12,947 nucleotides of DNA from Phyllobacteriaceae bacterium UBA1059 (GTDB lineage: Bacteria; Pseudomonadota; Alphaproteobacteria; Rhizobiales; Rhizobiaceae). The stretch's first letter is position 1; each line of letters starts with the position of its first letter. Shown here in pieces: positions 5,851 to 12,947 of the stretch. The DNA is taken from the NCBI GenBank assembly GCA_002316345.1, contig DCDI01000139.1:1419-14365 (forward strand), written 5' to 3'. The position numbers and the translations under genes are program-made. Under the pieces are notes generated by a model that worked only from the letters and a program-made list of their open reading frames with translations, ran no database searches and had not been told where the DNA came from.

Positions 5851-8243
5851 AGATCGCAATCGTCACCCCGCATCCCATCCCCTTCGCCATCGGCGGCGCG
5901 GAGAACCTGTGGTGGGGCCTGCAAAACCATATCGAGCAGAACACGCGGCACACCTGCGACATCGTTTCGCTCGTCTCGCCGGAAGACACGCTGGACGGCC
6001 TCGTGTCCTCCTACAAGGCTTTCTCCGAGCTCGATCTCAGCGCCTATGACTGCGTCATTTCCGGCAAATATCCGGCCTGGATGGTCAAGCATCCCAACCA
6101 CGTCTGTTACATGCTTCACCGCTTGCGCGGCCTTTACGACACCTATAGCGGGCCTTCAGCCGACACGATCACCTCAACCCGCGCCCGCACGCTCGTCGCC
6201 TGGATGCGCGACATGGCAGGCGACCATGGCGCGCATGAACAACTGCTGCCGGAGTTCTTCGAGCGCTACAAAGCCCTGCGCGCCAGCGACGTGCCCGACA
6301 TCGTCTTCGCCTTTCCCGGCCCATTTGCGCGCGAAATCGTGCATTTCCTCGACGGCATCGGCCTGTCGCAAACGCGCATCCAGCGCTATGCCGCGATCTC
6401 CAAAACGGTCGCCGATCGGCGCGATTACTTCCCGGTCGGCGCCCCCGTCAGCATCCTCCATCCCCCGCCGCATCGCGAGGATTACCGCTGCGGCGGGCAA
6501 GACACCTTCTTCACCTCTAGCCGGCTCGACGGCCCTAAGCGCGTCGATCTGATCATCAAGGCCATGCGCTTCGTGGATGCGGATATCCCGTTGCTGATCG
6601 CCGGCTCCGGCCCGGATGAAGCGCGCCTGAAAGACCTGGCGAAGGGCGATCAGCGCATCCGCTTCCTCGGCTTCGTACCGGACGACGACATGCCCGCCCT
6701 TTATGCCGATGCGCTCGCCGTGCCCTTCGTGCCGCGCGATGAAGATTACGGCCTGATCACGGTCGAGGCCATGCGCAGTGGCAAGCCGGTGGTCACAGTC
6801 AAGGATTCTGGCGGCCCGACGGAATTTGTACGCAACAACGAAACCGGCTTTGTCACCGCACCGACCCCCGAAGCGCTCGGCGAACGGCTTGCCTACCTCG
6901 CAGGCCACCCCGATGAAACCAGGCGCATGGGCGAAACCGCGCGCGATGCGGTTGCAAGCGTTAGCTGGTCGTCCGTGTTCGATCGCTTGATGCAACGACC
7001 GACCCGCAACGCTACCGTTCTTCGCCAACGCCGCCCTAAGCTCACGCTCGCTAACACCTTCCCGGTCTATCCGCCCATGGGTGGCGGACAATCGCGCATC
7101 TTCCACCTCTACAAGCATCTCGCCGATGCTTACGACATCGACATCGTCTCGCTCGATGACAGATCGGCACCGCCGCGCGAGATCGCCCCGGGCATGATCG
7201 AGTTCCGTATCGCCAAGTCGGCGGCACACCTCCGCGCCGAGCAGCTTGTTTCGCAAACCGTCGGGAACCAGCCCGTCGGCGATATCGCCGCCGCTTTCGC
7301 CTCCCGGCTGACGCCGGACTTCCAGCAAGCGCTCGCCGACTCCTGCGCCACGAGCGTAGCCGGCATCGCCAGCCATCCCTATCTCGTCGAACCCTTGAAG
7401 CAGGCCCTCAACACCAAGCCGCTCTGGTTTGAAGCGCACAATGTCGAAGCCGACCTCAAGCGCGCCATGCCTGCTGACCATCCCGCCGGCGAGCGCCTGT
7501 TGGATATCGTCCAAGCGGCGGAAGGCAAAGCCTGGCGTCTCGCCTCGCACGTTTTCGCCTGCACAACGCGCGACCTTACGCGGCTCGGCGAGATCTACGG
7601 TCCCACCCGCGCGCGCCTACACGAAGTGCCGAATGGCGTCGCGCTCGACGAAGTGCCTTTCACGTCGCCAGCCATGCGGCGCAATCTGCAATCCCGAACC
7701 GGTCTCGCCGGCCAGACCACCGCGCTCTTCATGGGCAGCTGGCACCAGCCCAACATCGAGGCGCTGGAAGACATCCTCGCGGTTGCGGAAACGCTTCCGA
7801 CGATCCGCTTCGTGGTTCTCGGCAGCGTTTGCCTGCCCTTCAAGGATCGGCCAACGCCCGCCAACGTCCATCTGCTTGGTCAGGTCGACAATGCCGTGCG
7901 TAACGACCTGCTCGCAGCCGCCCATGTCGCGCTCAACCCGATGCGCTCCGGCTCCGGCACCAACCTCAAGATGCTCGATTACTTCGCATCCGGCATTCCG
8001 GTCCTGTCCACCGCCTTCGGCGCGCGTGGCCTGAGCTTCGAAAGCGGCAAGCACTTCGTGCTGCTGGAAGACAACGGTTTGCGCGACGCTCTGCAATGGT
8101 TTGCAAGCGCCGAGCAGGGTGCCTTGGACCGGATGGTGACGGCCTCGCGGAACCAGGTCAAAGCGCTTTATTCCTGGGAAACGATCGCTGGAAATTTCCT
8201 GGCCGATCTGCAGGCCAGCACAGTCCTCCCGAAATCCGCGTGA
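5847..8243 (+). CDS. Bifunctional glycosyltransferase with two tandem GT-B (GT4-like) domains
   Basis: A 798-residue protein, about twice the length of one GT4. Domain 1 (about 1-385) starts MKIAIVTPHPIPFAIGGAEN and contains HPPPHR (205-210), SSRLDGPKRVDLIIKAM (224-240), AGSGPDEARL (252-261), RIRFLGFVPDDD (270-281) and an intact EX7E at E299-E307 (DEDYGLITVEAM). A basic linker (about 386-398) joins domain 2 (about 399-798): LANTFPVYPPMGGGQSRIFH (401-420), FEAHNVEADL (528-537), VPNGV (594-598), GSWHQPNIEAL (630-640) and NPMRSGSGTNLKMLDYF (697-713). In domain 2 the EX7E positions read S703 and D711 instead of two glutamates. I took the ATG at 5847 because it overlaps the preceding stop (ATGA) and begins a GT4 N-terminus; the open frame further upstream is a shadow of the previous gene. 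Two-domain GTs such as WbdA build repeating units with two linkages in ABC-dependent O-antigens, so a similar role is reasonable. Confidence 0.93.
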   Translation: MKIAIVTPHPIPFAIGGAENLWWGLQNHIEQNTRHTCDIVSLVSPEDTLDGLVSSYKAFSELDLSAYDCVISGKYPAWMVKHPNHVCYMLHRLRGLYDTYSGPSADTITSTRARTLVAWMRDMAGDHGAHEQLLPEFFERYKALRASDVPDIVFAFPGPFAREIVHFLDGIGLSQTRIQRYAAISKTVADRRDYFPVGAPVSILHPPPHREDYRCGGQDTFFTSSRLDGPKRVDLIIKAMRFVDADIPLLIAGSGPDEARLKDLAKGDQRIRFLGFVPDDDMPALYADALAVPFVPRDEDYGLITVEAMRSGKPVVTVKDSGGPTEFVRNNETGFVTAPTPEALGERLAYLAGHPDETRRMGETARDAVASVSWSSVFDRLMQRPTRNATVLRQRRPKLTLANTFPVYPPMGGGQSRIFHLYKHLADAYDIDIVSLDDRSAPPREIAPGMIEFRIAKSAAHLRAEQLVSQTVGNQPVGDIAAAFASRLTPDFQQALADSCATSVAGIASHPYLVEPLKQALNTKPLWFEAHNVEADLKRAMPADHPAGERLLDIVQAAEGKAWRLASHVFACTTRDLTRLGEIYGPTRARLHEVPNGVALDEVPFTSPAMRRNLQSRTGLAGQTTALFMGSWHQPNIEALEDILAVAETLPTIRFVVLGSVCLPFKDRPTPANVHLLGQVDNAVRNDLLAAAHVALNPMRSGSGTNLKMLDYFASGIPVLSTAFGARGLSFESGKHFVLLEDNGLRDALQWFASAEQGALDRMVTASRNQVKALYSWETIAGNFLADLQASTVLPKSA

Positions 8244-8247
8244 GACC

Positions 8248-8252
8248 GGAGG
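8248..8252 (+). promoter_or_regulatory. Shine-Dalgarno deciding the GTG start of the acyltransferase
   Basis: GGAGG lies 4 nt before GTG at 8257-8259 and just after the preceding TGA (8241-8243). No ATG follows before the conserved first membrane helix, so this site fixes the GTG start. Confidence 0.65.
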
Positions 8253-8256
8253 CAAG

Positions 8257-9348
8257 GTGAAGTCCCGCAATCTCCGCTACATTCCTGAAATCGACCAGCT
8301 CCGCCTGCTCGCAGCCCTGCTGGTTTTCGCCTTTCACTTCTTCCACATGTACAAGGGCGGCTGGGTTCCGTTACCCCAATATGCCTGGCTCGGCCTCATC
8401 ACCGAAGGCCACACCGGCGTTGCCCTGTTCTTCGTGCTGTCGGGCTTCATTTTCATGACGATCGCGGCGGAAGGGGAGGCGATCGCCTACACCAAATTCC
8501 TGCGCAACCGCCTGTTGCGCATCGCGCCGCTGTTTCTCACGGTGTTCATGGTTGCGATCTCGATCCATCGCGACCGCTTCGTTGCCACCGATCTGTTGTA
8601 TGTCTTCGTCACCAATATCGGCAATCCGCCGACCTCCTGGCATCTCGCCACCGGGCCGGCCTGGAGCATTTCGGTCGAGTTCGCCTTTTACCTCGTCTTC
8701 CCTTTTCTCGCTCAGTTCGTGCGCGAACGCGGCGCCGGATATCTCGTCAAGCTCATCCTGATGATGCTGGTCATCAAGCTGGGCGCTTATCTCGCAGCCG
8801 AAAACAGCAAGCTGATGCTGTATTCGACGCTGGTCGGGCGCTTCGACCAGTTCCTCATCGGCATGCTGGCAGGCCTCGCCTACCATCGCCGGGAGGACTG
8901 GCTGACCCGCCACGGCAGAACACTTTTCTTTGTCGCTTCGCTCGTAACGATCGTCGCGGTCGGCGTGCAGGCGCGTTACGCCAGTTCCTTCCTATCGGAG
9001 CAGAAGCAGCCTTTCTGGATCCTCTGGGGCACGATCGAAGCCGCATGCTGGGCGAGCGTCATTCTCGGATTTGTGCGCGGCGGCATCTCGTTCGGCGAGC
9101 GGCTCGATCGCGTTTTCGCGACCTGCGGCGCCTGGAGCTTCTCGATCTATATGTGGCACGCCATGATCCTGTTCACCGCGCATGAGCTTTTCGGCTCTGT
9201 TGGCGGCACCGGCATCATCGCACTTGCCCTCAATGCGGCTGTGCTTCTCGGCGCGACGCTGGCCTTTGCGTGGCTGTCCTATTCCGTCATCGAACAGCCA
9301 TTTCTCAGCCTACGCACTCGCTATGTCGAAGCCGCGACCAAGGCGTGA
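8257..9348 (+). CDS. Acyltransferase family 3 membrane protein (OafA-like O-acyltransferase)
   Basis: A 363-residue, highly hydrophobic protein with about ten predicted membrane helices, the standard size of a stand-alone acyltransferase-3 protein without an SGNH domain. Family hallmarks in order are EIDQLRLLAALLVFAFHF (11-28) with the conserved catalytic-type histidine H27, GHTGVALFFVLSGFIF (51-66), FLRNRLLRIAPLF (81-93), WSISVEFAFYLVFP (136-149) and a late YMWHAMILF. These enzymes move acetyl or other acyl groups from the cytoplasm onto sugars of surface glycans. Lying 13 nt behind the bifunctional GT gene, it most likely decorates the polysaccharide made by this locus. The start is GTG with GGAGG 4 nt upstream. 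The stop (9346-9348) directly abuts the stop of the convergent wzt. Succinyl or other acyl donors are possible, and the acceptor sugar is unknown. Confidence 0.93.
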   Translation: MKSRNLRYIPEIDQLRLLAALLVFAFHFFHMYKGGWVPLPQYAWLGLITEGHTGVALFFVLSGFIFMTIAAEGEAIAYTKFLRNRLLRIAPLFLTVFMVAISIHRDRFVATDLLYVFVTNIGNPPTSWHLATGPAWSISVEFAFYLVFPFLAQFVRERGAGYLVKLILMMLVIKLGAYLAAENSKLMLYSTLVGRFDQFLIGMLAGLAYHRREDWLTRHGRTLFFVASLVTIVAVGVQARYASSFLSEQKQPFWILWGTIEAACWASVILGFVRGGISFGERLDRVFATCGAWSFSIYMWHAMILFTAHELFGSVGGTGIIALALNAAVLLGATLAFAWLSYSVIEQPFLSLRTRYVEAATKA

Positions 9349-10572
9349 CTAGCGCTCAACCGTAATCACTGGCGGCATGAACATCTTGCCGTCGAAGGGC
9401 GGCTTGTCGAGGTTCACCACGTCGAACATCAGCGCGAGATCACGCCACTCGTAGTTGGCGTCCAAGTGGCTTTCGCCGGCCGAAAGCGCCAGCGCGACGG
9501 AGTATGTGCCCGGCCCAAGCATGACCGGAAAGGTGATGCGGAAGGTTGCCGTGTCGCCCGCTTGCGGTGCGTCGATGATCTGGCCGCTGAACGCCGTGTT
9601 GGTGCCGAAGAAGGTCTGCCCGAGCCGGTCCTTGATCGCATAGCCCAGCACCAAAGATGGCAGCGCTTCATTCGCGTGCGCCTTGACCACGAGGCTCACC
9701 GTCGTACCAACAGCCACCGTGTCGGCCAGCTTGCCGTCCGCATCCTCAAGCACGGCACTCTCGATCACTGCCTGCCGCGTGCCGGAGATCGTGCGGACTC
9801 GCCCGTCTTCCAGTTCCTCGGTCGTGATCGTCTCGCCCTTCTTCTGGGCGATCAGCGCGTTGTAATAGTCCAGCACGCTTTCGGGATTTCCGTCGCGCAC
9901 CATCTGCCCGCCATCGAGCAGGATCGCGCGGGTACACAGGCTTTGCAACGCCACCTTGTCGTGCGAAACCAGGATCAGGCTGGTGCCTTTGGCCTGGAAG
10001 CGGCGGATGCGCTCCATGCTCTTGTGCTGGAAATAAGCGTCGCCCACAGCCAGCGCCTCGTCGACGATCAGGATATCAGGCCGAAAGGCCGTCGCCACCG
10101 CAAAGGCCAGCCGCATCTGCATGCCGCTGGAATAGGTGCGGATCGGCTGGTCGAAGAAGGCGCCGAGTTCCGCAAAGCCGGTAATATCATCCAGTGCGCC
10201 TTCGATTTCGCCCTGGTTGAACCCCATCATGCCGGCCGCATGAAAGGTGTTCTGCCGACCCGTCAGCTCGCCGCTGAACCCCATGCCGAGCTCGAGAATC
10301 GCAGCTACGCGGCCCGAAAGCGCGATGCTTCCGGCACTCGGACGCGTGATGCCGGCGATCATCTTCAACAGCGTGCTCTTGCCCGCGCCATTGCGTCCGG
10401 CAATGCCAATCGCTTCACCGGGATAGACCCGAAAGCTGATGTCGCTGAGCACCCAGCGCTCTTCCGGTGTCGGGATCGGCAGCCCGAACCAACGCATCAG
10501 TCGATGCCGTTCGCGCGCATAGCGTCGAAACGCCTTGCCGACGCCATCCAGTTGCAGAAGCGGCGCGCTCAC
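9349..10572 (-). CDS. wzt: Wzt: polysaccharide ABC exporter ATPase with C-terminal carbohydrate-binding-type domain
   Basis: A 407-residue protein that powers export of a finished lipid-linked glycan through Wzm. The nucleotide-binding domain fills residues 1 to about 240: Walker A GRNGAGKST (59-67), signature YSSGMQMRL (147-155), Walker B ILIVDEALA (167-175) and H-loop SHD (203-205). The N-terminal extension RYARERHRLMRWFGLP before the first Walker motif is typical of the Wzt/KpsT/TagH branch. Residues about 255-400 form a beta-rich extension (SLVVKAHANE, LVLGYAIKDRLGQTFFGTNT, LGPGTYSVALALS) matching the Wzt C-terminal domain that, in E. coli O9a, binds the capped chain end. Short Wzt proteins of about 250 residues lack it. 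The start is GTG at 10570-10572, overlapping the wzm stop as GTGA. The gene is last in its block, and its TAG abuts the opposing acyltransferase stop. Confidence 0.95.
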   Translation of the reverse strand: MSAPLLQLDGVGKAFRRYARERHRLMRWFGLPIPTPEERWVLSDISFRVYPGEAIGIAGRNGAGKSTLLKMIAGITRPSAGSIALSGRVAAILELGMGFSGELTGRQNTFHAAGMMGFNQGEIEGALDDITGFAELGAFFDQPIRTYSSGMQMRLAFAVATAFRPDILIVDEALAVGDAYFQHKSMERIRRFQAKGTSLILVSHDKVALQSLCTRAILLDGGQMVRDGNPESVLDYYNALIAQKKGETITTEELEDGRVRTISGTRQAVIESAVLEDADGKLADTVAVGTTVSLVVKAHANEALPSLVLGYAIKDRLGQTFFGTNTAFSGQIIDAPQAGDTATFRITFPVMLGPGTYSVALALSAGESHLDANYEWRDLALMFDVVNLDKPPFDGKMFMPPVITVER

Positions 10573-11381
10573 AGCGTGTCCATCATCTCGGCTTGCGAGC
10601 GCCGCAGCATGAACCGCCCGAGCAGAAGCAGCAGAATGGCAAGCACGGCGACGGCGGCGAGCTTCGCGAGATCTGGCGGCTGATCATAAACCAGCACGCG
10701 ATGATAATTATCCAGCACCCAGAACATCGGGTTGAGGCCAATCACCCAGCGATAACTCGCCGGGATGATGTCGATGACATAAACGATCGGCGTCAGCCAG
10801 AAGCCGAACTGTAGCCCGATCTGCACGAGCTGGCCGACATCGCGAATAAAGACGTTGAGCACGCCGCAGCAAAGCCCGAGCCCGCTCGCCAGAGCAAGAT
10901 TGGCGATCAGCAGCACCGGCAGCCACAGCACTTGCAATGACGGCACATGGCCCATCAGCAGGAAGGCGATCGCCGTCACCGCAATCATCACCAGATTGTT
11001 GAAGGCAGCACTGCCAAGCACGATCAGCGGCAGCACCGTGCGCGGGAAGGCGATCTTCTTCAGCGCATTGGCGTTGTCGAGAAACAGCGTCACGCAGCGC
11101 GTCACAATCTCGGTGAATGGATACCAGGCGAGAAAGCCGGCCAGCAGATAGATCGCGTAAGCAAAGCGGTTGTCGACGCCGGGCAAACGTGAACGCATCA
11201 CGGTCGACAGGATCAGCGCATACATCGCGACTTGCAGAAGCGGCGAGATGATCAGCCAGACCAGACCCAGCCGGCTCCCCACCACGCGCAGCCGTAACTC
11301 GGTCGCGATGGAAGACAGCACGAAATAGCGGTAAGCCCAGGTGCGCTGCAGCCCGAAACTCTGCGAGACGGCCGGAATCAT
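10569..11381 (-). CDS. wzm: Wzm: polysaccharide ABC exporter permease (ABC-2 family)
   Basis: A 270-residue inner-membrane protein with six predicted helices, the normal size for Wzm, forming the channel that moves the lipid-linked polysaccharide to the periplasm with Wzt. ABC-2 hallmarks are the amphipathic N-terminus (YRYFVLSSIATELRLR, 17-32) followed by GLVWLIISPLLQ (39-50), AFPRTVLPLIVL (111-122), NVFIRDVGQLVQIGLQFGFW (176-195), LTPIVYVIDIIP (196-207) and LNPMFWVLDNYH (216-227). I chose the ATG at 11379-11381: it overlaps the upstream GT stop as ATGA and begins the family N-terminus. An upstream in-frame start at 11441 would add 20 unconserved residues inside the GT gene. The stop overlaps the wzt start by 4 nt, so GT, Wzm and Wzt are translationally coupled. 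Confidence 0.95.
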   Translation of the reverse strand: MIPAVSQSFGLQRTWAYRYFVLSSIATELRLRVVGSRLGLVWLIISPLLQVAMYALILSTVMRSRLPGVDNRFAYAIYLLAGFLAWYPFTEIVTRCVTLFLDNANALKKIAFPRTVLPLIVLGSAAFNNLVMIAVTAIAFLLMGHVPSLQVLWLPVLLIANLALASGLGLCCGVLNVFIRDVGQLVQIGLQFGFWLTPIVYVIDIIPASYRWVIGLNPMFWVLDNYHRVLVYDQPPDLAKLAAVAVLAILLLLLGRFMLRRSQAEMMDTL

Positions 11382-12547
11382 GCCGCCTGATCCAGCACAT
11401 GGCGGTAAACATCCGCCGTTTCCTGCGCGCAGCGAGCCCAAGAGAAGCGCGCGGCTTGGTTGAGCCCTGCCGCAATTGCCCCTTTGCGCCAGTCTTCATC
11501 GGTCAGCCCGCGCTCCAGCGCAGCCGTCAGTCCCGGAATATCCTCGGCATGAACCATCAGCGCCGCACTACCCGCCACTTCCGGCAGCGATGCTGCATCC
11601 GAACACACCACCGGCACGCCCGAAGCCATCGCTTCCAGCACCGGCAGCCCGAATCCCTCATACAGCGACGGAAAAGCAAACAGCCGCGCGCCGGCAAACA
11701 GATGCGGCAGCGCTTCTTCCGGCACATAGCCGAGATAGCGCGCCCAGCCTTCTGCCGTCGCCTGCCGGATGCGGGCATGAACGGCCGCATTGTTCCAGCC
11801 CTTGTAGCCCGCAAGCACCAGCGGAAAGCGCTTGCGCAGTGCGATCGGCAACGCCTCGTAAGCCGTCAGCAGCCGGTCCAGATTCTTTCGCGGCTCGATC
11901 GTACCGGCATAAAGCGCGTATCCGCCAGGCGTCAGCCCAAGCGTCCCAAGCACCGGCGCGGTGACGTGTTCGTCGCGCGGAAAGAATTCCGCGCTTCCCG
12001 CCAGGCTGGTGGTAAAAATGCGCTCCAGCGGTATCGAAAAATGCTCGGCAATTTCATGCCGGATGAAGTCGGACACGGTTATGATCGCCGTCGCGCGCAT
12101 CATCGCCACTTCGACCTCGCGCGTCATGAACGCCACGCGTTCCGGCGGATGGAACTCCGGCATCTTCAGCACGGACAGGTCGTGGATCGTTACCACCGCC
12201 GGCCCGTCCGTCTGCGGCAGGTAGAAGTTGGGGCCATGATAGACATAATCGCCCTTGCCGGCGAGCGTATCCTGACGCGCCGTATCGACGCGTCGGCGAT
12301 AGATGTTGAGCAGAAACGGAAGCCGTGCCGCCACCTGCCGCTTCAGCCGCAGCATGCGCGAAGCGGGCGCCGTCGCGCTCGCCGCCTGCGCCCCATCCGG
12401 CAATTCGTCCACGAAGGCCGCATCACTGAAATAGCGGAGCTCTTCCACAGCCTCAAGTTGCACGAGGTTGCGCGCCAGCTCCAGTGTGTAGCGGCCGATC
12501 CCCGTTAGTGGATAGCGGATCGGTTCGACCGAAAGAATGACTTTCAT
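11378..12547 (-). CDS. GT4-family glycosyltransferase (mannosyltransferase-like)
   Basis: A 389-residue GT-B enzyme. The N-terminus MKVILSVEPIRYPLTGIGRY holds the TGIGRYT loop common in WbdB/WbdC-like and related mannosyltransferases. Further motifs are VYHGPNFYLP (102-111), VVTIHDLSVLKMPEFHP (118-134), ITVSDFIRHEI (156-166), YAGTIEPRKNLDRLL (213-227), LVLAGYKGW (243-251), YLGYVPEEALPHLF (271-284) and an intact EX7E at E297-E305 (YEGFGLPVLEAMASG), then SLPEVAG (320-326). I start it at the ATG 12545-12547, which begins the canonical first strand; an in-frame start at 12616 would add 23 unconserved residues. There is no good Shine-Dalgarno. It is the first gene of the GT-wzm-wzt block and overlaps wzm by 4 nt. 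It could add an adaptor or early sugar before polymerisation, but sugar specificity is not readable. Confidence 0.93.
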   Translation of the reverse strand: MKVILSVEPIRYPLTGIGRYTLELARNLVQLEAVEELRYFSDAAFVDELPDGAQAASATAPASRMLRLKRQVAARLPFLLNIYRRRVDTARQDTLAGKGDYVYHGPNFYLPQTDGPAVVTIHDLSVLKMPEFHPPERVAFMTREVEVAMMRATAIITVSDFIRHEIAEHFSIPLERIFTTSLAGSAEFFPRDEHVTAPVLGTLGLTPGGYALYAGTIEPRKNLDRLLTAYEALPIALRKRFPLVLAGYKGWNNAAVHARIRQATAEGWARYLGYVPEEALPHLFAGARLFAFPSLYEGFGLPVLEAMASGVPVVCSDAASLPEVAGSAALMVHAEDIPGLTAALERGLTDEDWRKGAIAAGLNQAARFSWARCAQETADVYRHVLDQAA

Positions 12548-12587
12548 GGGATGTGGCTGGATCCGGGCTCGTGCGGGAAACACCGAT

Positions 12588-12616
12588 AGCCTAACCGCTT
12601 CGGCTTCCAAATGCAA
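12588..12616 (-). promoter_or_regulatory. Candidate promoter for the GT-wzm-wzt block
   Basis: On the minus strand TTGCAT (complement of 12611-12616) and TAGGCT (complement of 12588-12593) are 17 nt apart, each matching the consensus at only 3 of 6 positions. Transcription would begin about 35 nt before the GT start at 12547. The 146-bp spacer between the divergent GT and SapC genes (12548-12693) must hold promoters for both; this is the best pair I saw, and it is weak. Confidence 0.25.
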
Positions 12617-12681
12617 CCTTTGGTAGAGCTTGCTCGTGTGGAATCTCGGTTGTAAGGGAAGCGCGCTTTGAGTGTTGCAGC

Positions 12682-12685
12682 GAGG
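12682..12685 (+). promoter_or_regulatory. Shine-Dalgarno of the SapC-family gene
   Basis: GAGG is placed 8 nt before the ATG at 12694, supporting that start. Confidence 0.5.
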
Positions 12686-12693
12686 CTCGCCCC

Positions 12694-12947
12694 ATGACTT
12701 CCGACTTCCGGCCGATCTCCCGCGAGCGCCATGCCACCAAGAAATGGCTCGCCCCGCGCGACATGCGCTTTGCCGCCGATCGCCACATCGTGCCCATCGT
12801 CAATGCCGAGATCGGCCACGCCGCCCGCGCGCTGCCGCTTTCTTTCGTGAAAACCGGAAACGCCACCACCCTGGTTGCCGTGCTCGGCCTCACCCCCGGC
12901 CGCAACCTGATGGTGGCCGCGAACGGGCGCTGGCTGGCCCTATACAC
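12694..12947 (+). CDS. SapC-family protein, N-terminal part; 3' end outside window
   Basis: An open frame from ATG 12694-12696 runs off the right edge, giving 84 residues of a protein family that is usually around 230-260 residues. The pattern fits the SapC family (named from a Campylobacter fetus S-layer locus protein): a short N-terminus, then DMRFAADRHIVPIVNAEIGH (23-42), the RALPLSFVK segment (45-53), LVAVLGL (60-66) and TPGRNLMVAANGRWLALY (67-84), equivalent to the family's GL-x-x-x-xNL-x-x-x-x-GRW-x-x-x-Y core. Biochemical function is not established. In alphaproteobacteria such genes often accompany outer-membrane receptor or halogenase-like genes, so the S-layer name may mislead. It is divergent from the polysaccharide block with a 146-bp spacer. 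There is no signal peptide in the visible part. Assignment rests on motif memory from a partial sequence. Confidence 0.77.
   Translation, partial: MTSDFRPISRERHATKKWLAPRDMRFAADRHIVPIVNAEIGHAARALPLSFVKTGNATTLVAVLGLTPGRNLMVAANGRWLALY

Noticed and set aside
6174..7550. 458-residue open frame on the minus strand opposite the bifunctional glycosyltransferase
   Set aside because: Composition is shadow-like (rich in R, G, A, D, H), with no domain pattern; the plus strand carries unmistakable GT motifs throughout.
9466..10683. 405-residue plus-strand open frame opposite wzt
   Set aside because: It is antisense to an intact Wzt with all ATPase motifs; its translation has no recognisable fold and arises from GC-rich codon bias.
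11399..12508. 369-residue plus-strand open frame opposite the GT4 gene
   Set aside because: R/H/Q-rich shadow translation; the minus strand encodes a complete GT4.

Overview
The window is GC-rich (by eye about 60-63%) and densely coded. Start sites, codon use and gene families point to an alphaproteobacterium. Hyphomicrobiales (rhizobia-like) is my best guess, chiefly because one gene closely resembles the pyridoxamine-pyruvate transaminase described from Mesorhizobium loti. No rRNA, tRNA, CRISPR array, insertion sequence or integrase was seen.

Left part (1-3220), metabolism and signalling. A nitronate monooxygenase cut by the left edge runs convergent to a small MaoC-type hydratase. Upstream of the hydratase, on the same minus strand, is a two-helix membrane diguanylate cyclase with GGEEF and an intact-looking I-site. 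A 181-bp divergent spacer separates it from a plus-strand PLP enzyme that looks like pyridoxamine-pyruvate transaminase (vitamin B6 degradation), with no other B6-degradation gene in view.

Main part (3293-12547), a surface-polysaccharide locus of the ABC-transporter-dependent type, built as two converging blocks. The plus-strand block holds a DUF4214 / coiled-coil / SAM-methyltransferase protein, a GT4 glycosyltransferase, a 798-residue protein with two glycosyltransferase domains, and an acyltransferase-3 membrane protein. The first three overlap by 1-4 nt. The minus-strand block holds a GT4 glycosyltransferase, the Wzm permease and the Wzt ATPase with a long C-terminal extension, again joined by 4-nt overlaps. 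The last plus-strand stop codon (9346-9348) directly abuts the last minus-strand stop codon (9349-9351).

A working model, by analogy with the E. coli O9a type: four GT domains build the glycan on the cytoplasmic face, the acyltransferase decorates it, the coiled-coil methyltransferase caps it and may set its length, and Wzm/Wzt exports it, with the Wzt C-terminal domain reading the cap. The capping and sizing step is inference. No initiating transferase, nucleotide-sugar gene or ligase lies in the window.

Right edge (12694-12947): the start of a SapC-family gene, divergent from the polysaccharide block and cut by the window edge.
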